A stretch of DNA of 64,000 nucleotides from an uncultured Lachnospiraceae bacterium (lineage in GTDB: Bacteria; Bacillota; Clostridia; Lachnospirales; Lachnospiraceae): contig CAQGLR010000003.1 of assembly GCA_948794795.1 (NCBI GenBank), positions 62,001 through 126,000 on the forward strand. The letters run 5' to 3'. Each line of letters begins with the position of its first letter. Position 1 is the stretch's first letter. Below the pieces are notes generated by a model. The model saw only the letters and a list, made by a program, of their open reading frames with translations. It searched no databases and was not told where the DNA came from. Below are positions 9,217 to 18,128 of this stretch, one piece after another. The translations under genes and the position numbers were made by a program.

Positions 9217-9320
9217 GGAAAATTTTGAGTTTACCCATTTTTTTATGATACACAAAGATTATATTACTCTGGCAAAATACCTGTATATTAAAAAAACAGT
9301 AAACTCAAAAGGAAAATTCC
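9217..9320. repeat. Palindromic repeat, short form (copy A2)
   Basis: The arms GGAAAATTTTGAGTTTAC (9217-9234) and GTAAACTCAAAA (9299-9310, then GGAAAATTCC) are complementary and enclose the shared core CACAAAGATTATATTACTCTGGCA. It sits just downstream of prfA and might also act as its terminator. Confidence 0.75.
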
Positions 9321-9363
9321 AATCATATAAACTTCCCTTGGACGTATAACTCCAGACAGCTTT

Positions 9364-10440
9364 TCAGGCCTCTTCATTCATCTTTGCAAGCCTTGCTGCC
9401 TGGTCAGCTGCTATAATATTATCAAGCACCTCATTAATATCACCACTTAGTATTTCATTAAGCCTGTGGCTTGTATATTTTATACGGTGGTCTGTAACAC
9501 GCCCCTGTGGGAAATTATAAGTCCTTATTTTTTCTGAGCGGTCTCCTGTGCCAACCTGGCTTCTTCTTTCTGCTGCCTGTTCACTATTTGCTTTCTCCTG
9601 TTCCAGGTCATAAATCCTTGAACGCAGTACTTTCATAGCTTTGTCTTTATTTTTAAGCTGTGATTTCTCATCCTGGCAGGTTACTACTATGCCTGTAGGA
9701 ATATGTGTAATCCTTACAGCTGAATCCGTTGTATTAACACACTGGCCGCCATTGCCAGATGCACGGTAAACATCTATTTTACAGTCATTAGGGTCTACAT
9801 GCACATCTACTTCTTCCACTTCTGGCATTATTGCAACGGTAGCAGTTGATGTATGGATACGTCCTCCTGACTCTGTTGAAGGTATACGCTGGACACGGTG
9901 GACACCACTTTCATACTTAAGCTTTGAATATGCCCCCTGTCCTATTACCATAAATACAATTTCCTTAAAACCACCTATGCCATTTTCATTAGCACTCATA
10001 ACTTCTACTTTCCAGCGGTTATTTTCAGCAAATTTAGAATACATACGGAATAAATCTGCCGCAAAAAGGGCAGCTTCATCCCCGCCTGCACCACCACGTA
10101 TTTCTACAATAACATTTTTATCATCATTTGGGTCTTTAGGAAGCATAAGTATCTTAAGTTCCTGTTCACATTCTGCCAGCTTTTCCTTACATGAATTAAG
10201 TTCTTCCTTGGCAAGCTCCTTCATTTCTTCGTCACTTTCCTCATCAAGGATTGCAAGGCTGTCCTCTATACCCTCTTTAGCTTCTGTATATTCTTTATAT
10301 TTACTTACAATAGGTGCAAGCTCACTCTGTTCCCTCATAAGTTCTTTGTATTTATCCTGGTTATTTATAATATCAGGTTCTGTGAGCAGCATATTTATCT
10401 CTTCAAGCCTTCTGGCTAAATCTTCTAATTTATCAAACAT
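9364..10440 (-). CDS. prfA: Peptide chain release factor 1
   Basis: The 358-residue protein has the full RF1 plan: N-terminal helical domain, the anticodon-like motif PST (about 187-189, PxT of RF1, reading UAA and UAG) and GGQ (about 231-233), which triggers peptidyl-tRNA hydrolysis. I start at the ATG at 10440, coding MFDKLEDLARRLEEI, with AAAGGAAAG just upstream; an in-frame TTG six codons further out overlaps that ribosome site and is not needed. It is the last gene of the rpmE/DUF1385/prmC/prfA run and is the substrate of PrmC, encoded next to it. Confidence 0.97.
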   Translation of the reverse strand: MFDKLEDLARRLEEINMLLTEPDIINNQDKYKELMREQSELAPIVSKYKEYTEAKEGIEDSLAILDEESDEEMKELAKEELNSCKEKLAECEQELKILMLPKDPNDDKNVIVEIRGGAGGDEAALFAADLFRMYSKFAENNRWKVEVMSANENGIGGFKEIVFMVIGQGAYSKLKYESGVHRVQRIPSTESGGRIHTSTATVAIMPEVEEVDVHVDPNDCKIDVYRASGNGGQCVNTTDSAVRITHIPTGIVVTCQDEKSQLKNKDKAMKVLRSRIYDLEQEKANSEQAAERRSQVGTGDRSEKIRTYNFPQGRVTDHRIKYTSHRLNEILSGDINEVLDNIIAADQAARLAKMNEEA

Positions 10441-10482
10441 AATTATCTTTCCTTTCAAATCATTAAGTCAATATTTCCAAGG

Positions 10483-11322
10483 TTATTGCATTATAGCAGC
10501 TACAACCCTGTCATTGCCAGATAAATCCTTTTGCACACATACATTTTTATATCCACACTCCTTAAAAATATCCATAACCTGCCTGCCCTGGTCATATCCT
10601 GTTTCAACAGCAATAATACCATCTTGTCTTAAATAAGACCTTGCTTCATTGCCAATAATCCTGTAGAAGCCCAGTCCATCCTCTCCTCCGTCAAGTGCCA
10701 TAAGAGGCTCATGTTCCCTTACTTCTGGCATAAGTGTACCTATAACATCTGTCCTTATATATGGAGGGTTTGAAACTATAATATCATAACTTCCTGTTAT
10801 ATTTTCAAACATATTACTATAAACAAATTCTATATCTACACTATTAAGCACAGCATTTTCTTTTGCAATACCAAGGGCCTTTTTTGAATAATCAGAAGCT
10901 CTGCATAGAGCCGCCCCGCCAAGTTTCATAATTGATATAGCAATACATCCGGAACCTGTGCAGATATCAAGGACATGTTTATTCTTTACATATGGGAGCA
11001 GATATTCCACAAGGGTTTCTGTATCCTGTCTTGGCACAAGTACATCTGGCGAAACCAGGAAATCCAGTCCCATAAACTCCTGGCTTCCAGTAATATGCTG
11101 CAATGGTACATGTGATGCCCTTATATTAATAAGCTTATAATATTCATTTACAATATTTTCTGGGACAATTTCAAGTTCTCTTAAGAAATACTCTGCCCTT
11201 CCCATAGAAGTTATATGCCCAAGCAGATACCACGCATCCAGCTCCCAGTCCTCTATTCCTGCTTGTTTTAATATATTCCTGCCTTGCACAAGGATATCAC
11301 TAAAGCTGGGCTTTTCTGCCAT
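10483..11322 (-). CDS. prmC: Release-factor glutamine N5-methyltransferase PrmC (HemK)
   Basis: At 279 residues it has normal length. The N-terminal helical domain binds the release factor. The catalytic domain shows VPRQDTETLVE (97-107), the SAM-binding DICTGSGCIAIS (119-130) and the diagnostic NPPY (185-188), which holds the glutamine amide. It methylates the Gln of the GGQ motif in release factors, and it lies directly upstream of prfA. The ATG at 11322 is preceded by GGGGGATT. Confidence 0.96.
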   Translation of the reverse strand: MAEKPSFSDILVQGRNILKQAGIEDWELDAWYLLGHITSMGRAEYFLRELEIVPENIVNEYYKLINIRASHVPLQHITGSQEFMGLDFLVSPDVLVPRQDTETLVEYLLPYVKNKHVLDICTGSGCIAISIMKLGGAALCRASDYSKKALGIAKENAVLNSVDIEFVYSNMFENITGSYDIIVSNPPYIRTDVIGTLMPEVREHEPLMALDGGEDGLGFYRIIGNEARSYLRQDGIIAVETGYDQGRQVMDIFKECGYKNVCVQKDLSGNDRVVAAIMQ

Positions 11323-11391
11323 AATAATCCCCCATTCTTAATAAAAACTAAATCAAGACTGTTCTTTTTTCTGCAGACAGTTTCTAAAATA

Positions 11392-12684
11392 TTATTTGCG
11401 TTTACTATAATCTGAAAAGTTTATTATTTTAACTTCATTTTCCTTCTTTGTTCCATTAGTTTCTTTAGCGGCCACATCTTTTTTTACATCCCTGTCAAAG
11501 TAATGGTCAAGCCCTGCAAGGTTATCATCTTTATAATCCGTCTGTAATGGTATAGCCTTCCTTGCCTCTTTACGCTTCCTGGCTTCTTCTGCTATTCTTT
11601 CGAGTTCAGCTTCTTTTTCTTCCATTTCTTTTAACTGGCGCATATACTCTGTAGCACGCAGTTTATTCTCCCGCTCCCTGGCACGGAGTTCTTCTTTAAT
11701 CTCTGCGCGTGACTTCTTTGGAACCCCTGCTGCCTTTTTCCTGGCTCTTTCTTCCATTCTCTCTTTAAGTATCCTTAAGCGTCTCTGGTAATCTTTCCAG
11801 TCAAATATTTCCTCTATTGAAGCAATTGCCACCTCTATCATCTGGTCATCTGGTTCTTTCGTTGTAAGTCTTTGCAAAAGCATACCTGGCACACTTAAAA
11901 CCATTAGAACCTTATTTTCAGTATTACCTGCAGCATGTATAAATTCATAAGAAATACCTGCAATAACAGGTACAAGCAGTATACGTGCCCCTATGCGCAG
12001 CCATATATTTTCAAAATAAATAAACATAAAACACACAATGCTTATAAACATTACAATAAGAAGGAAACTTGTCCCACACCTTCTATGGTGTTTTGACTGT
12101 CCCCTTACATTATCTACAGTCAGCTCAAGGCCATTTTCAATGCAGTTTATTGATTTATGTTCAGCGCCATGGTACATAAATACTCTTTTTATATCTTTCA
12201 TAAGTGATATAACTGATACATAACTTATAAATAAGACTATACGTATAACACCTTCTATTGCGGCAAGCGCAGTTTGTGAAGCTACTACGCTATGTAAAAG
12301 CTGTGATAAAAAGAATGGCAGTACCATAAATATACCTATTGCCAGTACAATGGCAAGCACAACAGTACATATAGTTTCTATGCTTTCTTTATTATTATTT
12401 TTCTTTTCTTCTTTAGGAAGCTGGTTTTCTGTTTCCTCTTCTTCATAAAAATCTGCAGAATATGTAAGGCTTTTCATCCCAAGCATTAATGACTCCACAA
12501 ATGCAACAACACCTCTTATTATGGGCAGCCTGAAAAAAACAGACTTTTCAGAAATACTTTTACATTTGCCTCTCGAAACCGTTATTTCACCATTAGGCTT
12601 TCTTACAGCAATAGAATATTCAGACTTGTATTTCATCATTATGCCTTCAAGTACAGCCTGTCCTCCAATTCCTGATGATTTCAT
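11392..12684 (-). CDS. DUF1385 family membrane protein with C-terminal coiled coil
   Basis: The N-terminus SSGIGGQAVLEGIMMK is the DUF1385 signature. Several transmembrane segments follow (about 105-135, 140-165, 205-245), with MYHGAEHKSINCIE between them. The last 130 residues are a highly charged coiled coil (MEERARKKA, MEEKEAELERIAEEARK) and make this 430-residue protein longer than the roughly 300-residue core family. Start is ATG 12684, with GGAGG six bases upstream; an in-frame ATG at 12696 is itself part of that ribosome site. The function is unknown; the gene is usually found between rpmE and prmC, as here. Confidence 0.9.
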   Translation of the reverse strand: MKSSGIGGQAVLEGIMMKYKSEYSIAVRKPNGEITVSRGKCKSISEKSVFFRLPIIRGVVAFVESLMLGMKSLTYSADFYEEEETENQLPKEEKKNNNKESIETICTVVLAIVLAIGIFMVLPFFLSQLLHSVVASQTALAAIEGVIRIVLFISYVSVISLMKDIKRVFMYHGAEHKSINCIENGLELTVDNVRGQSKHHRRCGTSFLLIVMFISIVCFMFIYFENIWLRIGARILLVPVIAGISYEFIHAAGNTENKVLMVLSVPGMLLQRLTTKEPDDQMIEVAIASIEEIFDWKDYQRRLRILKERMEERARKKAAGVPKKSRAEIKEELRARERENKLRATEYMRQLKEMEEKEAELERIAEEARKRKEARKAIPLQTDYKDDNLAGLDHYFDRDVKKDVAAKETNGTKKENEVKIINFSDYSKRK

Positions 12685-12724
12685 AACTTCCTCCATTCCA
12701 ACAGAATTATCCCATTAGGTAAAA

Positions 12725-12761
12725 ATGGCCACAACATCCATACAGAGGGTGCTGTGACCAT
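12725..12761 (-). terminator. Intrinsic terminator between rpmE and the DUF1385 gene
   Basis: On the minus strand ATGGTCACAGCACCC and GGATGTTGTGGCCAT form a 15-bp stem with wobble pairs, followed directly by TTTTTACC. It lies 32 bases after the rpmE stop and could attenuate transcription into the DUF1385/prmC/prfA genes. Confidence 0.65.
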
Positions 12762-12792
12762 TGACAATGCCGGCAGACCGGCTTTAATTTCT

Positions 12793-12999
12793 CTAATTAG
12801 CCTGCATACCATACTTACGGTTGAACTTATCAATCGCACCACGGGCCTGTACAGTCTTCTGCTGGCCTGTGTAGAAAGAATGGCATTTGGAACAGATTTC
12901 TACATGGATTTCCTCTTTTGTAGAACCAGTTACAAACTCATTGCCACAGTTGCATACCACCTTTGCCTGATAATAGGCAGGATGAATTCCTTCTCTCAT
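12793..12999 (-). CDS. rpmE: 50S ribosomal protein L31 (zinc form)
   Basis: The 68-residue protein starts MREGIHPAYY and has four cysteines arranged for zinc: C16 and C18, then C36 and C39 in ICSKCH. These mark the C+ form, which is typically used under zinc-replete conditions. The ATG at 12999 has GGAGG nine bases upstream; an in-frame ATG five codons earlier is part of the ribosome-site region. It is normally next to rho; here the repeat and an accessory gene separate them. Confidence 0.96.
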   Translation of the reverse strand: MREGIHPAYYQAKVVCNCGNEFVTGSTKEEIHVEICSKCHSFYTGQQKTVQARGAIDKFNRKYGMQAN

Positions 13000-13125
13000 T
13001 ATTATAACCTCCATTCTGCAATCCCGTAGTACACGTATGCCTGTGCACTATGGACAGCAAATACCAATCAATATATCATTAAAACACAACTCACTAAGTA
13101 TAACACACTAAATATTCTATTGCAA

Positions 13126-13324
13126 TATCTTTTTATCTGGTTTTTCCCATTTTTTTAATACACAAGTTATGTGGCTCTGTCAATTCCAAAATTTTACCCC
13201 AGGCAGCACGCTTAAGCACCAGCGTATCCATAACAGCTGCCTTTTGGTAAAACATTTGGAACTTGCCAGAGCAATATAGTCTTTGTGTAATTTGAAAAAT
13301 AGGGAAAAACCAGATAAAAAGATA
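13126..13324. repeat. Palindromic repeat, intermediate form (copy B)
   Basis: About 200 bases form one imperfect palindrome. Outer arms are TCTTTTTATCTGGTTTTTCC (from 13128) and the complement ending near 13322. Inner arms are CTCTGTCAATTCCAAAATTT and its partner near 13240-13270, ending in TTGCCAGAGCAATATAGTC. Compared with copy C the hairpin tip (about 60 bases) is deleted. It lies between rpmE and the plus-strand gene. Confidence 0.85.
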
Positions 13325-13330
13325 AAATCA

Positions 13331-13359
13331 TTGACAAATACTATATAACATAGTATAAT
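13331..13359 (+). promoter_or_regulatory. Consensus sigma-A promoter for the accessory gene
   Basis: TTGACA at 13331-13336 and TATAAT at 13354-13359 are separated by exactly 17 bases, a perfect match to the vegetative consensus. It is immediately outside the palindromic repeat and 70 bases from the start codon of the gene at 13429. Confidence 0.85.
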
Positions 13360-13428
13360 ATTCTTTGTAACAACTTGTTATCTTCTTGTTGTCAATCAAC
13401 ATCAACATTATTAAAGGAGGAATTAATT

Positions 13429-14073
13429 ATGGATAATTTAAAAAATGCATGGCTTGTCCGTCCATGCCCAGATAACAAAAACAGGCTTCAGGAATTCCAC
13501 GATAAAAACATTGTAGCTGTAGGATGGCCTGGTATTGGCAGTCTTTCTGGCAAATCCAGGGAAAATTTAAAACAAATCCTTTCAGGCCAGCCATATAATT
13601 ATACAGGGCTTGAACTTGGCAATGCCTATGCAACAGTTGATATATTTGTAAACCAGATAAAACCAGGCAGCCTTGTACTTGTACCATATAAAGATGATAT
13701 TTATTTTGCAGAAATAACAGGCGGTTATTCTTTTGACCAGTCTGTGGACAGCCATAATGACAATGAAGGCTATCCACACCAAAGAACTGTAAAGTGGCTT
13801 GCAAATACTTCAAGAAAGAACCTTTCAAAAGAGTTACGTTCTTCACTTAAAGTAAGAAGGACTGCTGCAAACCTCTCTAAACACTTTGAAGAAATAGATG
13901 CACTGGCACATGGCAGGACCTATAATCCACAGACCGGTATTCCTGGCACCATTAATGTATCATATCCACTACGTCCTGGATGTAATATTGATTTTACAAT
14001 ACCAGATGACATAACTAAAGATGAAGCCAGAAGATTAAGCAGTTATCTTGCATCCTTGTATTTTGCACAATAA
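13429..14073 (+). CDS. Uncharacterised protein with PUA/EVE-like N-terminal domain of restriction-system type
   Basis: The 214-residue protein starts MDNLKNAWLVRP at an ATG with AAAGGAGG upstream. The run WLVRPCPDNKNRLQEF, NIVAVGWPGIG and GSLVLVPYKDDIYFAEI (about 85-101) resembles the PUA/EVE-like domain found at the N-terminus of Mrr-type and other modification-dependent restriction proteins. A conserved-looking segment VKWLANTSRKNLSKELRSSL follows. No nuclease motif is visible, so it may be a reader or single-domain relative. It has its own perfect promoter and terminator and is inserted, on the opposite strand, within a conserved housekeeping cluster. The family assignment is from pattern memory only. 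Confidence 0.6.
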   Translation: MDNLKNAWLVRPCPDNKNRLQEFHDKNIVAVGWPGIGSLSGKSRENLKQILSGQPYNYTGLELGNAYATVDIFVNQIKPGSLVLVPYKDDIYFAEITGGYSFDQSVDSHNDNEGYPHQRTVKWLANTSRKNLSKELRSSLKVRRTAANLSKHFEEIDALAHGRTYNPQTGIPGTINVSYPLRPGCNIDFTIPDDITKDEARRLSSYLASLYFAQ

Positions 14074-14115
14074 ATTAAGGCCAGTTATACAGTTTTAAAC
14101 AATAAAAACATAACA

Positions 14116-14160
14116 AAAATTCCAGCCTGGAACCTTGCTTTCCAAGCTGGAATTTTATTT
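14116..14160 (+). terminator. Intrinsic terminator after the accessory gene, possibly bidirectional
   Basis: AAAATTCCAGCCTGGAA and TTCCAAGCTGGAATTTT pair over 17 bases with one mismatch around a short loop, followed by TATTT. It separates the plus-strand gene from the 3' end of rho, which converges from the other side. Confidence 0.8.
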
Positions 14161-14173
14161 ATCTAAACTATTT

Positions 14174-15691
14174 TTATACAATTTTTATCTTCTTAACCGT
14201 TTGTATAAACTCCTGGTTGCTCTTTGTTTTTCTAAATGTTTCTATAATACGTTCAACTGCCTCTTCTGATTTACTACTATTAAATGCTTTCCTTATAAGA
14301 AAATTAGCTTCAATCTCTTCTTGTGTAAGAAGCAGGTCATCACGCCTTGTACTTGATTTTGGTAAATCAATAGCAGGAAATACCCTTTTCTCAGAAAGTT
14401 TCCTGTCAAGTACAATTTCCATATTACCAGTACCTTTAAACTCTTCAAATACAACATCATCCATTTTGCTTCCAGTATCAACAAGTGCTGTTGCAAGGAT
14501 TGTAAGGCTTCCACCCTCACGCATATTTCTGGCCGCCCCAAAAAACCTCTTTGGCATATGGAGTGCTGCTGGGTCAAGACCACCTGACAATGTACGTCCG
14601 CTAGGCTGTACAGTAAGGTTATATGCCCTTGCAAGCCTTGTAATGCTGTCAAGCAGCACCATAACATCCTTGCCATGTTCAACAAGGCGTTTTGCCCTCT
14701 CAATAACCATTTCTGATACCCTTTTATGGTTTTCAGGAAGCTCATCAAAAGTTGAATAGATTACATCTGCATTATGTCCCATAATGGACTCTTTTATATC
14801 TGTAACTTCTTCTGGTCTCTCATCAATAAGCAGCACAATAAGATGCATCTTAGGATGGTTGGTTTTAACAGCCTTGGCAACCTGTTTTAACAACGTAGTC
14901 TTACCAGTCTTTGGCTGTGATACAATCATTCCACGCTGTCCCTTTCCAATTGGCGATATTAAATCCATCATACGCATAGATACAGGCCCGCCCTGCATTT
15001 CAAGCCTTATCCTCTCATTTGGAAATACTGGGGTAAGCTGCTCAAATTTAACCCTGTGTATAATCTTGTCAGGAGTAACCCCGTTTACAGTACGGATATA
15101 AAGAAGAGCACCAAATTTTTCATTCTGGTTACGCACCCTGACATTTCCTCTAAGTATATCGCCTGTGCGCAAATGGTATTTTCTGATAAGTGCAGGTGAA
15201 ACATATACATCCTCGTCACCTGGAAGATAATTATCACACCTTATAAAACCATATCCTTCCTGCATAACTTCAAGAATACCTTCACGCACTTCCCCGCTGT
15301 CAAGTTGTTCCATATCACTAGGTACTGGTGCAGCATTATTTTGTTCTGTACGCTGCTGGCTGCGGTTCTCATTACCAGAAACAGCATTGCTGGTACTTCC
15401 GCTATTCTCTGCTACATTAGCCCTTTCTGGCTTTCTGGAATATTCCGGTCTTCCTGCTTTTCCACTTTCAGCTTCTGTACTGCTGGTAGTTTTTCTGGCA
15501 GCTTTAACTTTGGCTTGCCCAGCCCCTTCGTTATTTCCGGACACAGCTTCTTCTTTACTGCCATTTTCCTTTTCAAGTTCAAGAAGCTTGTTGAGAAGCT
15601 CCTGCTTCTTGTATGTAGTTACATTTTTCAAGCCTGACTTTCTCCCCACAATACGCAATTCTACAAGTGACATTTTCTCAAGTTCTGACAT
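14174..15691 (-). CDS. rho: Transcription termination factor Rho
   Basis: The 505-residue protein has the N-terminal helical Rho domain (about 1-40), a low-complexity insert rich in Ser, Asn, Glu and Ala (about 45-125), the RNA-binding cold-shock-like domain (about 130-205) and the RecA-type ATPase. Walker A is PKTGKTTL (260-267); Walker B is VMVLLDSITRLARAYN; the Q/R-loop region TLSGGLDP is present. Rho is a hexameric RNA helicase that ends transcription. Inserts of this kind between the N-terminal parts are common in high-order clostridial and actinobacterial Rho proteins. Confidence 0.97.
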   Translation of the reverse strand: MSELEKMSLVELRIVGRKSGLKNVTTYKKQELLNKLLELEKENGSKEEAVSGNNEGAGQAKVKAARKTTSSTEAESGKAGRPEYSRKPERANVAENSGSTSNAVSGNENRSQQRTEQNNAAPVPSDMEQLDSGEVREGILEVMQEGYGFIRCDNYLPGDEDVYVSPALIRKYHLRTGDILRGNVRVRNQNEKFGALLYIRTVNGVTPDKIIHRVKFEQLTPVFPNERIRLEMQGGPVSMRMMDLISPIGKGQRGMIVSQPKTGKTTLLKQVAKAVKTNHPKMHLIVLLIDERPEEVTDIKESIMGHNADVIYSTFDELPENHKRVSEMVIERAKRLVEHGKDVMVLLDSITRLARAYNLTVQPSGRTLSGGLDPAALHMPKRFFGAARNMREGGSLTILATALVDTGSKMDDVVFEEFKGTGNMEIVLDRKLSEKRVFPAIDLPKSSTRRDDLLLTQEEIEANFLIRKAFNSSKSEEAVERIIETFRKTKSNQEFIQTVKKIKIV

Positions 15692-16026
15692 AATTAACCT
15701 CTTTCTTTTTAGTATAAAGCTAAACAGATATTTGCAATAACATGCCCATATCTTATAGCCATCCTGCTAATGTTGCTTTTGTAAAAATATAGGGATTGTA
15801 TAAATCTTATGATGATTAATCATAGAAATAAAAGAAATAAATCTTTAATACCAGAATGTTAAGCGCAACTTTTTAACACCATGATACTATAACTAATATA
15901 CACAATAATTCAGATAATGTAAAGTATATTCAGAGACTGCCGGCAAAATTCTTGTTTTACAATCCATTGTATGATATTATTATTGTTATGGTTTTGTAAA
16001 TAATTATCATATGGAGGATTTAGAAG
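15692..16026. other. Divergent intergenic region between rho and malic enzyme genes
   Basis: These 335 bases are AT-rich and hold the promoters of both genes. For the plus strand, TTTACA at 15956 and TATTAT at 15978 with a 16-base spacer are a plausible pair. I see no coding sequence, repeat or riboswitch here. Confidence 0.4.
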
Positions 16027-17178
16027 ATGACCAATAGTGAAAAAGCCATAGCACTCCACAAGGAATGGAATGGGAAAATAACTACAGCCCCAAAGTGCAG
16101 TGTCAAATCAAGGGAAGACCTTGCAATAGCATATACCCCTGGAGTTGCAGAACCTTGCAAAATTATTGCAGAAAACAAAGAAGAAGCTTATAATTATACA
16201 CTCAAAGCCAATACAGTAGCAGTTGTCTCTGATGGAAGCGCTGTACTTGGATTAGGCAATATAGGACCAGAAGCAGCAATGCCTGTTATGGAAGGAAAAG
16301 CTGTACTGTTCAAAGAATTCGGCGGTGTCAATGCATTCCCAATATGTCTTGACACACAAGATACAGAGGAAATAATAAAAACAGTTATAAATATAGCACC
16401 TGCATTTGGTGGTATTAACCTTGAAGATATATCAGCACCAAGATGCTTTGAAATAGAAGAACGCCTTAAAGAAAAACTTAATATACCTGTATTCCATGAT
16501 GACCAGCATGGCACTGCTATTGTTGTACTTGCAGGAATAATTAATGCTTTAAAGGTTACAGGTAAAAATAAAGAAACCTGCCATGTAGTTGTAAACGGAG
16601 CAGGCTCTGCAGGCATTGCAATTACTAAACTCCTGCTTAAATACGGATTTAAGGACATTATAATGTGTGATAAATCCGGAATACTTTCTGCTTCTTCACC
16701 AGATTTAAACTGGATGCAGAAAGAAATGACAAAGGCCACAAACCTTTCTGGCAGGACAGGCTCTCTTGCAGATGCACTAAAAGGAGCAGATGTATTTGTT
16801 GGGGTTTCTGCACCAGGCATTGTTTCAGAAGAAATGGCAGCATCAATGAACAAGGATGCAATAATATTTGCCATGGCAAACCCAGTTCCTGAAATTATGC
16901 CAGACATTGCCAAAAAAGCAGGTGTTAAAGTTATAGGTACAGGCCGTTCAGACTTCCCTAACCAGATAAATAATGTTGTTGCATTTCCAGGTATATTCAA
17001 AGGTGCACTTGAGGGACGCGCAACACAAATTACAGAAGAAATGAAACTTGCTGCTGCCCTTGCAATAGCATCACTTGTAGATGAAAAAGACCTGGATGAA
17101 AATAATATTATGCCTGAGGCATTTGACCCACGTGTTGCAGAAGCAGTATCCAGTGCAGTAAAGGCACATATAAAATAA
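16027..17178 (+). CDS. NAD(P)-dependent malic enzyme, short bacterial form
   Basis: The 383-residue enzyme should convert malate to pyruvate and CO2. It has the N-terminal malic domain with the signature LAIAYTPGVAEPCK (about 32-45), VFHDDQHGTAIVV (about 157-169) with the metal- and substrate-binding acids, and a Rossmann NAD-binding part with VVNGAGSAGIAI (about 189-200). Length is typical of the short single-domain class without the phosphotransacetylase fusion. The ATG follows TGGAGGATTTAGAAG. The next gene overlaps its stop codon. Confidence 0.95.
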   Translation: MTNSEKAIALHKEWNGKITTAPKCSVKSREDLAIAYTPGVAEPCKIIAENKEEAYNYTLKANTVAVVSDGSAVLGLGNIGPEAAMPVMEGKAVLFKEFGGVNAFPICLDTQDTEEIIKTVINIAPAFGGINLEDISAPRCFEIEERLKEKLNIPVFHDDQHGTAIVVLAGIINALKVTGKNKETCHVVVNGAGSAGIAITKLLLKYGFKDIIMCDKSGILSASSPDLNWMQKEMTKATNLSGRTGSLADALKGADVFVGVSAPGIVSEEMAASMNKDAIIFAMANPVPEIMPDIAKKAGVKVIGTGRSDFPNQINNVVAFPGIFKGALEGRATQITEEMKLAAALAIASLVDEKDLDENNIMPEAFDPRVAEAVSSAVKAHIK

Positions 17179-18098
17179 TGCAGCGCTGGGGAGATAAACC
17201 ATTTTATTCACTTGATTATTACCTTAAACAGGTTTTTGGTGAAAAGGTATATAAAGTATCACTTAATGGCGGGATGACATGTCCAAACAGGGACGGAAGC
17301 CTTGGCACAGATGGCTGTATATTCTGTAGCAGCGGAGGTTCAGGTGAATTTGCTGCCACAAAAACTGGCACCATATATGAACAGATACAGCAAGGAATAG
17401 ATATTATTAAAAAACATGGCAAACATACAGGCAATAAATATATTGCATATTTCCAGGCATACTCCAATACATATGCGCCAGCCAGTTATCTGGAAGGCCT
17501 TTATATGCAGGCACTTTCACATCCAGATATTGTTGCAATGTCAGTTGGCACAAGGCCGGACTGCTTTAACCAGGATATATTTGCCCTTATTGAAAAATGT
17601 AATAAAATAAAACCTGTATGGATAGAATTAGGCCTGCAGACAATACATGAGAAGACAGCAGTACTTATAAAGCGTGGATATACACTAGACGTTTTTAACA
17701 ATACAGTAAAAGAGCTGCGTAAACGTAACATAGATGTTATCACACATATTATCCTTGGTCTTCCTGGTGAAACGGAAGAAGATATAATAGAAACAATCCA
17801 TTATCTTAACAAAATGGACATACAGGGAATAAAGCTGCAGCTTCTTCATATACTTAAGAATACACAGCTTGCTTTAATGCATGGCAAAATCCATATTTAC
17901 TCAGAGGAAGAATATATTAAACTCCTAATCCGTTGCATAAGTGAGCTTTCACCTGCAATAGTAGTACACAGGCTTACAGGTGACGGGCCAAAAAATATGG
18001 TTATTGCACCCCTCTGGAGCTGCAATAAAAAACACGTTTTAAATTCTATAATGCATGGGTTTAAAATATCAGGTGCATACCAGGGTATGTCACTTTAG
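17178..18098 (+). CDS. TIGR01212/YhcC family radical SAM protein
   Basis: The ATG shares one base with the malic enzyme stop, so the two are co-translated. The 306-residue protein opens MQRWGDKPFYSLDYYLKQVFG, with 4Fe-4S ligands Cys35, Cys47 and Cys50 in the arrangement CPNRDGSLGTDGCIFC of this family. FQAYSNTYAP and ELGLQTIHEKT are also family marks. Members are radical SAM enzymes of uncertain substrate, suggested to act on RNA. The downstream gene is a DUF4364 protein. Confidence 0.92.
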   Translation: MQRWGDKPFYSLDYYLKQVFGEKVYKVSLNGGMTCPNRDGSLGTDGCIFCSSGGSGEFAATKTGTIYEQIQQGIDIIKKHGKHTGNKYIAYFQAYSNTYAPASYLEGLYMQALSHPDIVAMSVGTRPDCFNQDIFALIEKCNKIKPVWIELGLQTIHEKTAVLIKRGYTLDVFNNTVKELRKRNIDVITHIILGLPGETEEDIIETIHYLNKMDIQGIKLQLLHILKNTQLALMHGKIHIYSEEEYIKLLIRCISELSPAIVVHRLTGDGPKNMVIAPLWSCNKKHVLNSIMHGFKISGAYQGMSL

Positions 18099-18128
18099 TA
18101 AATTTTTATTTTAGAAAGAAGGATTTTC

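Noticed and set aside
9364..10458. TTG start for prfA six codons upstream
   Set aside because: The TTG overlaps the ribosome site of the downstream ATG, which gives the family-typical N-terminus.
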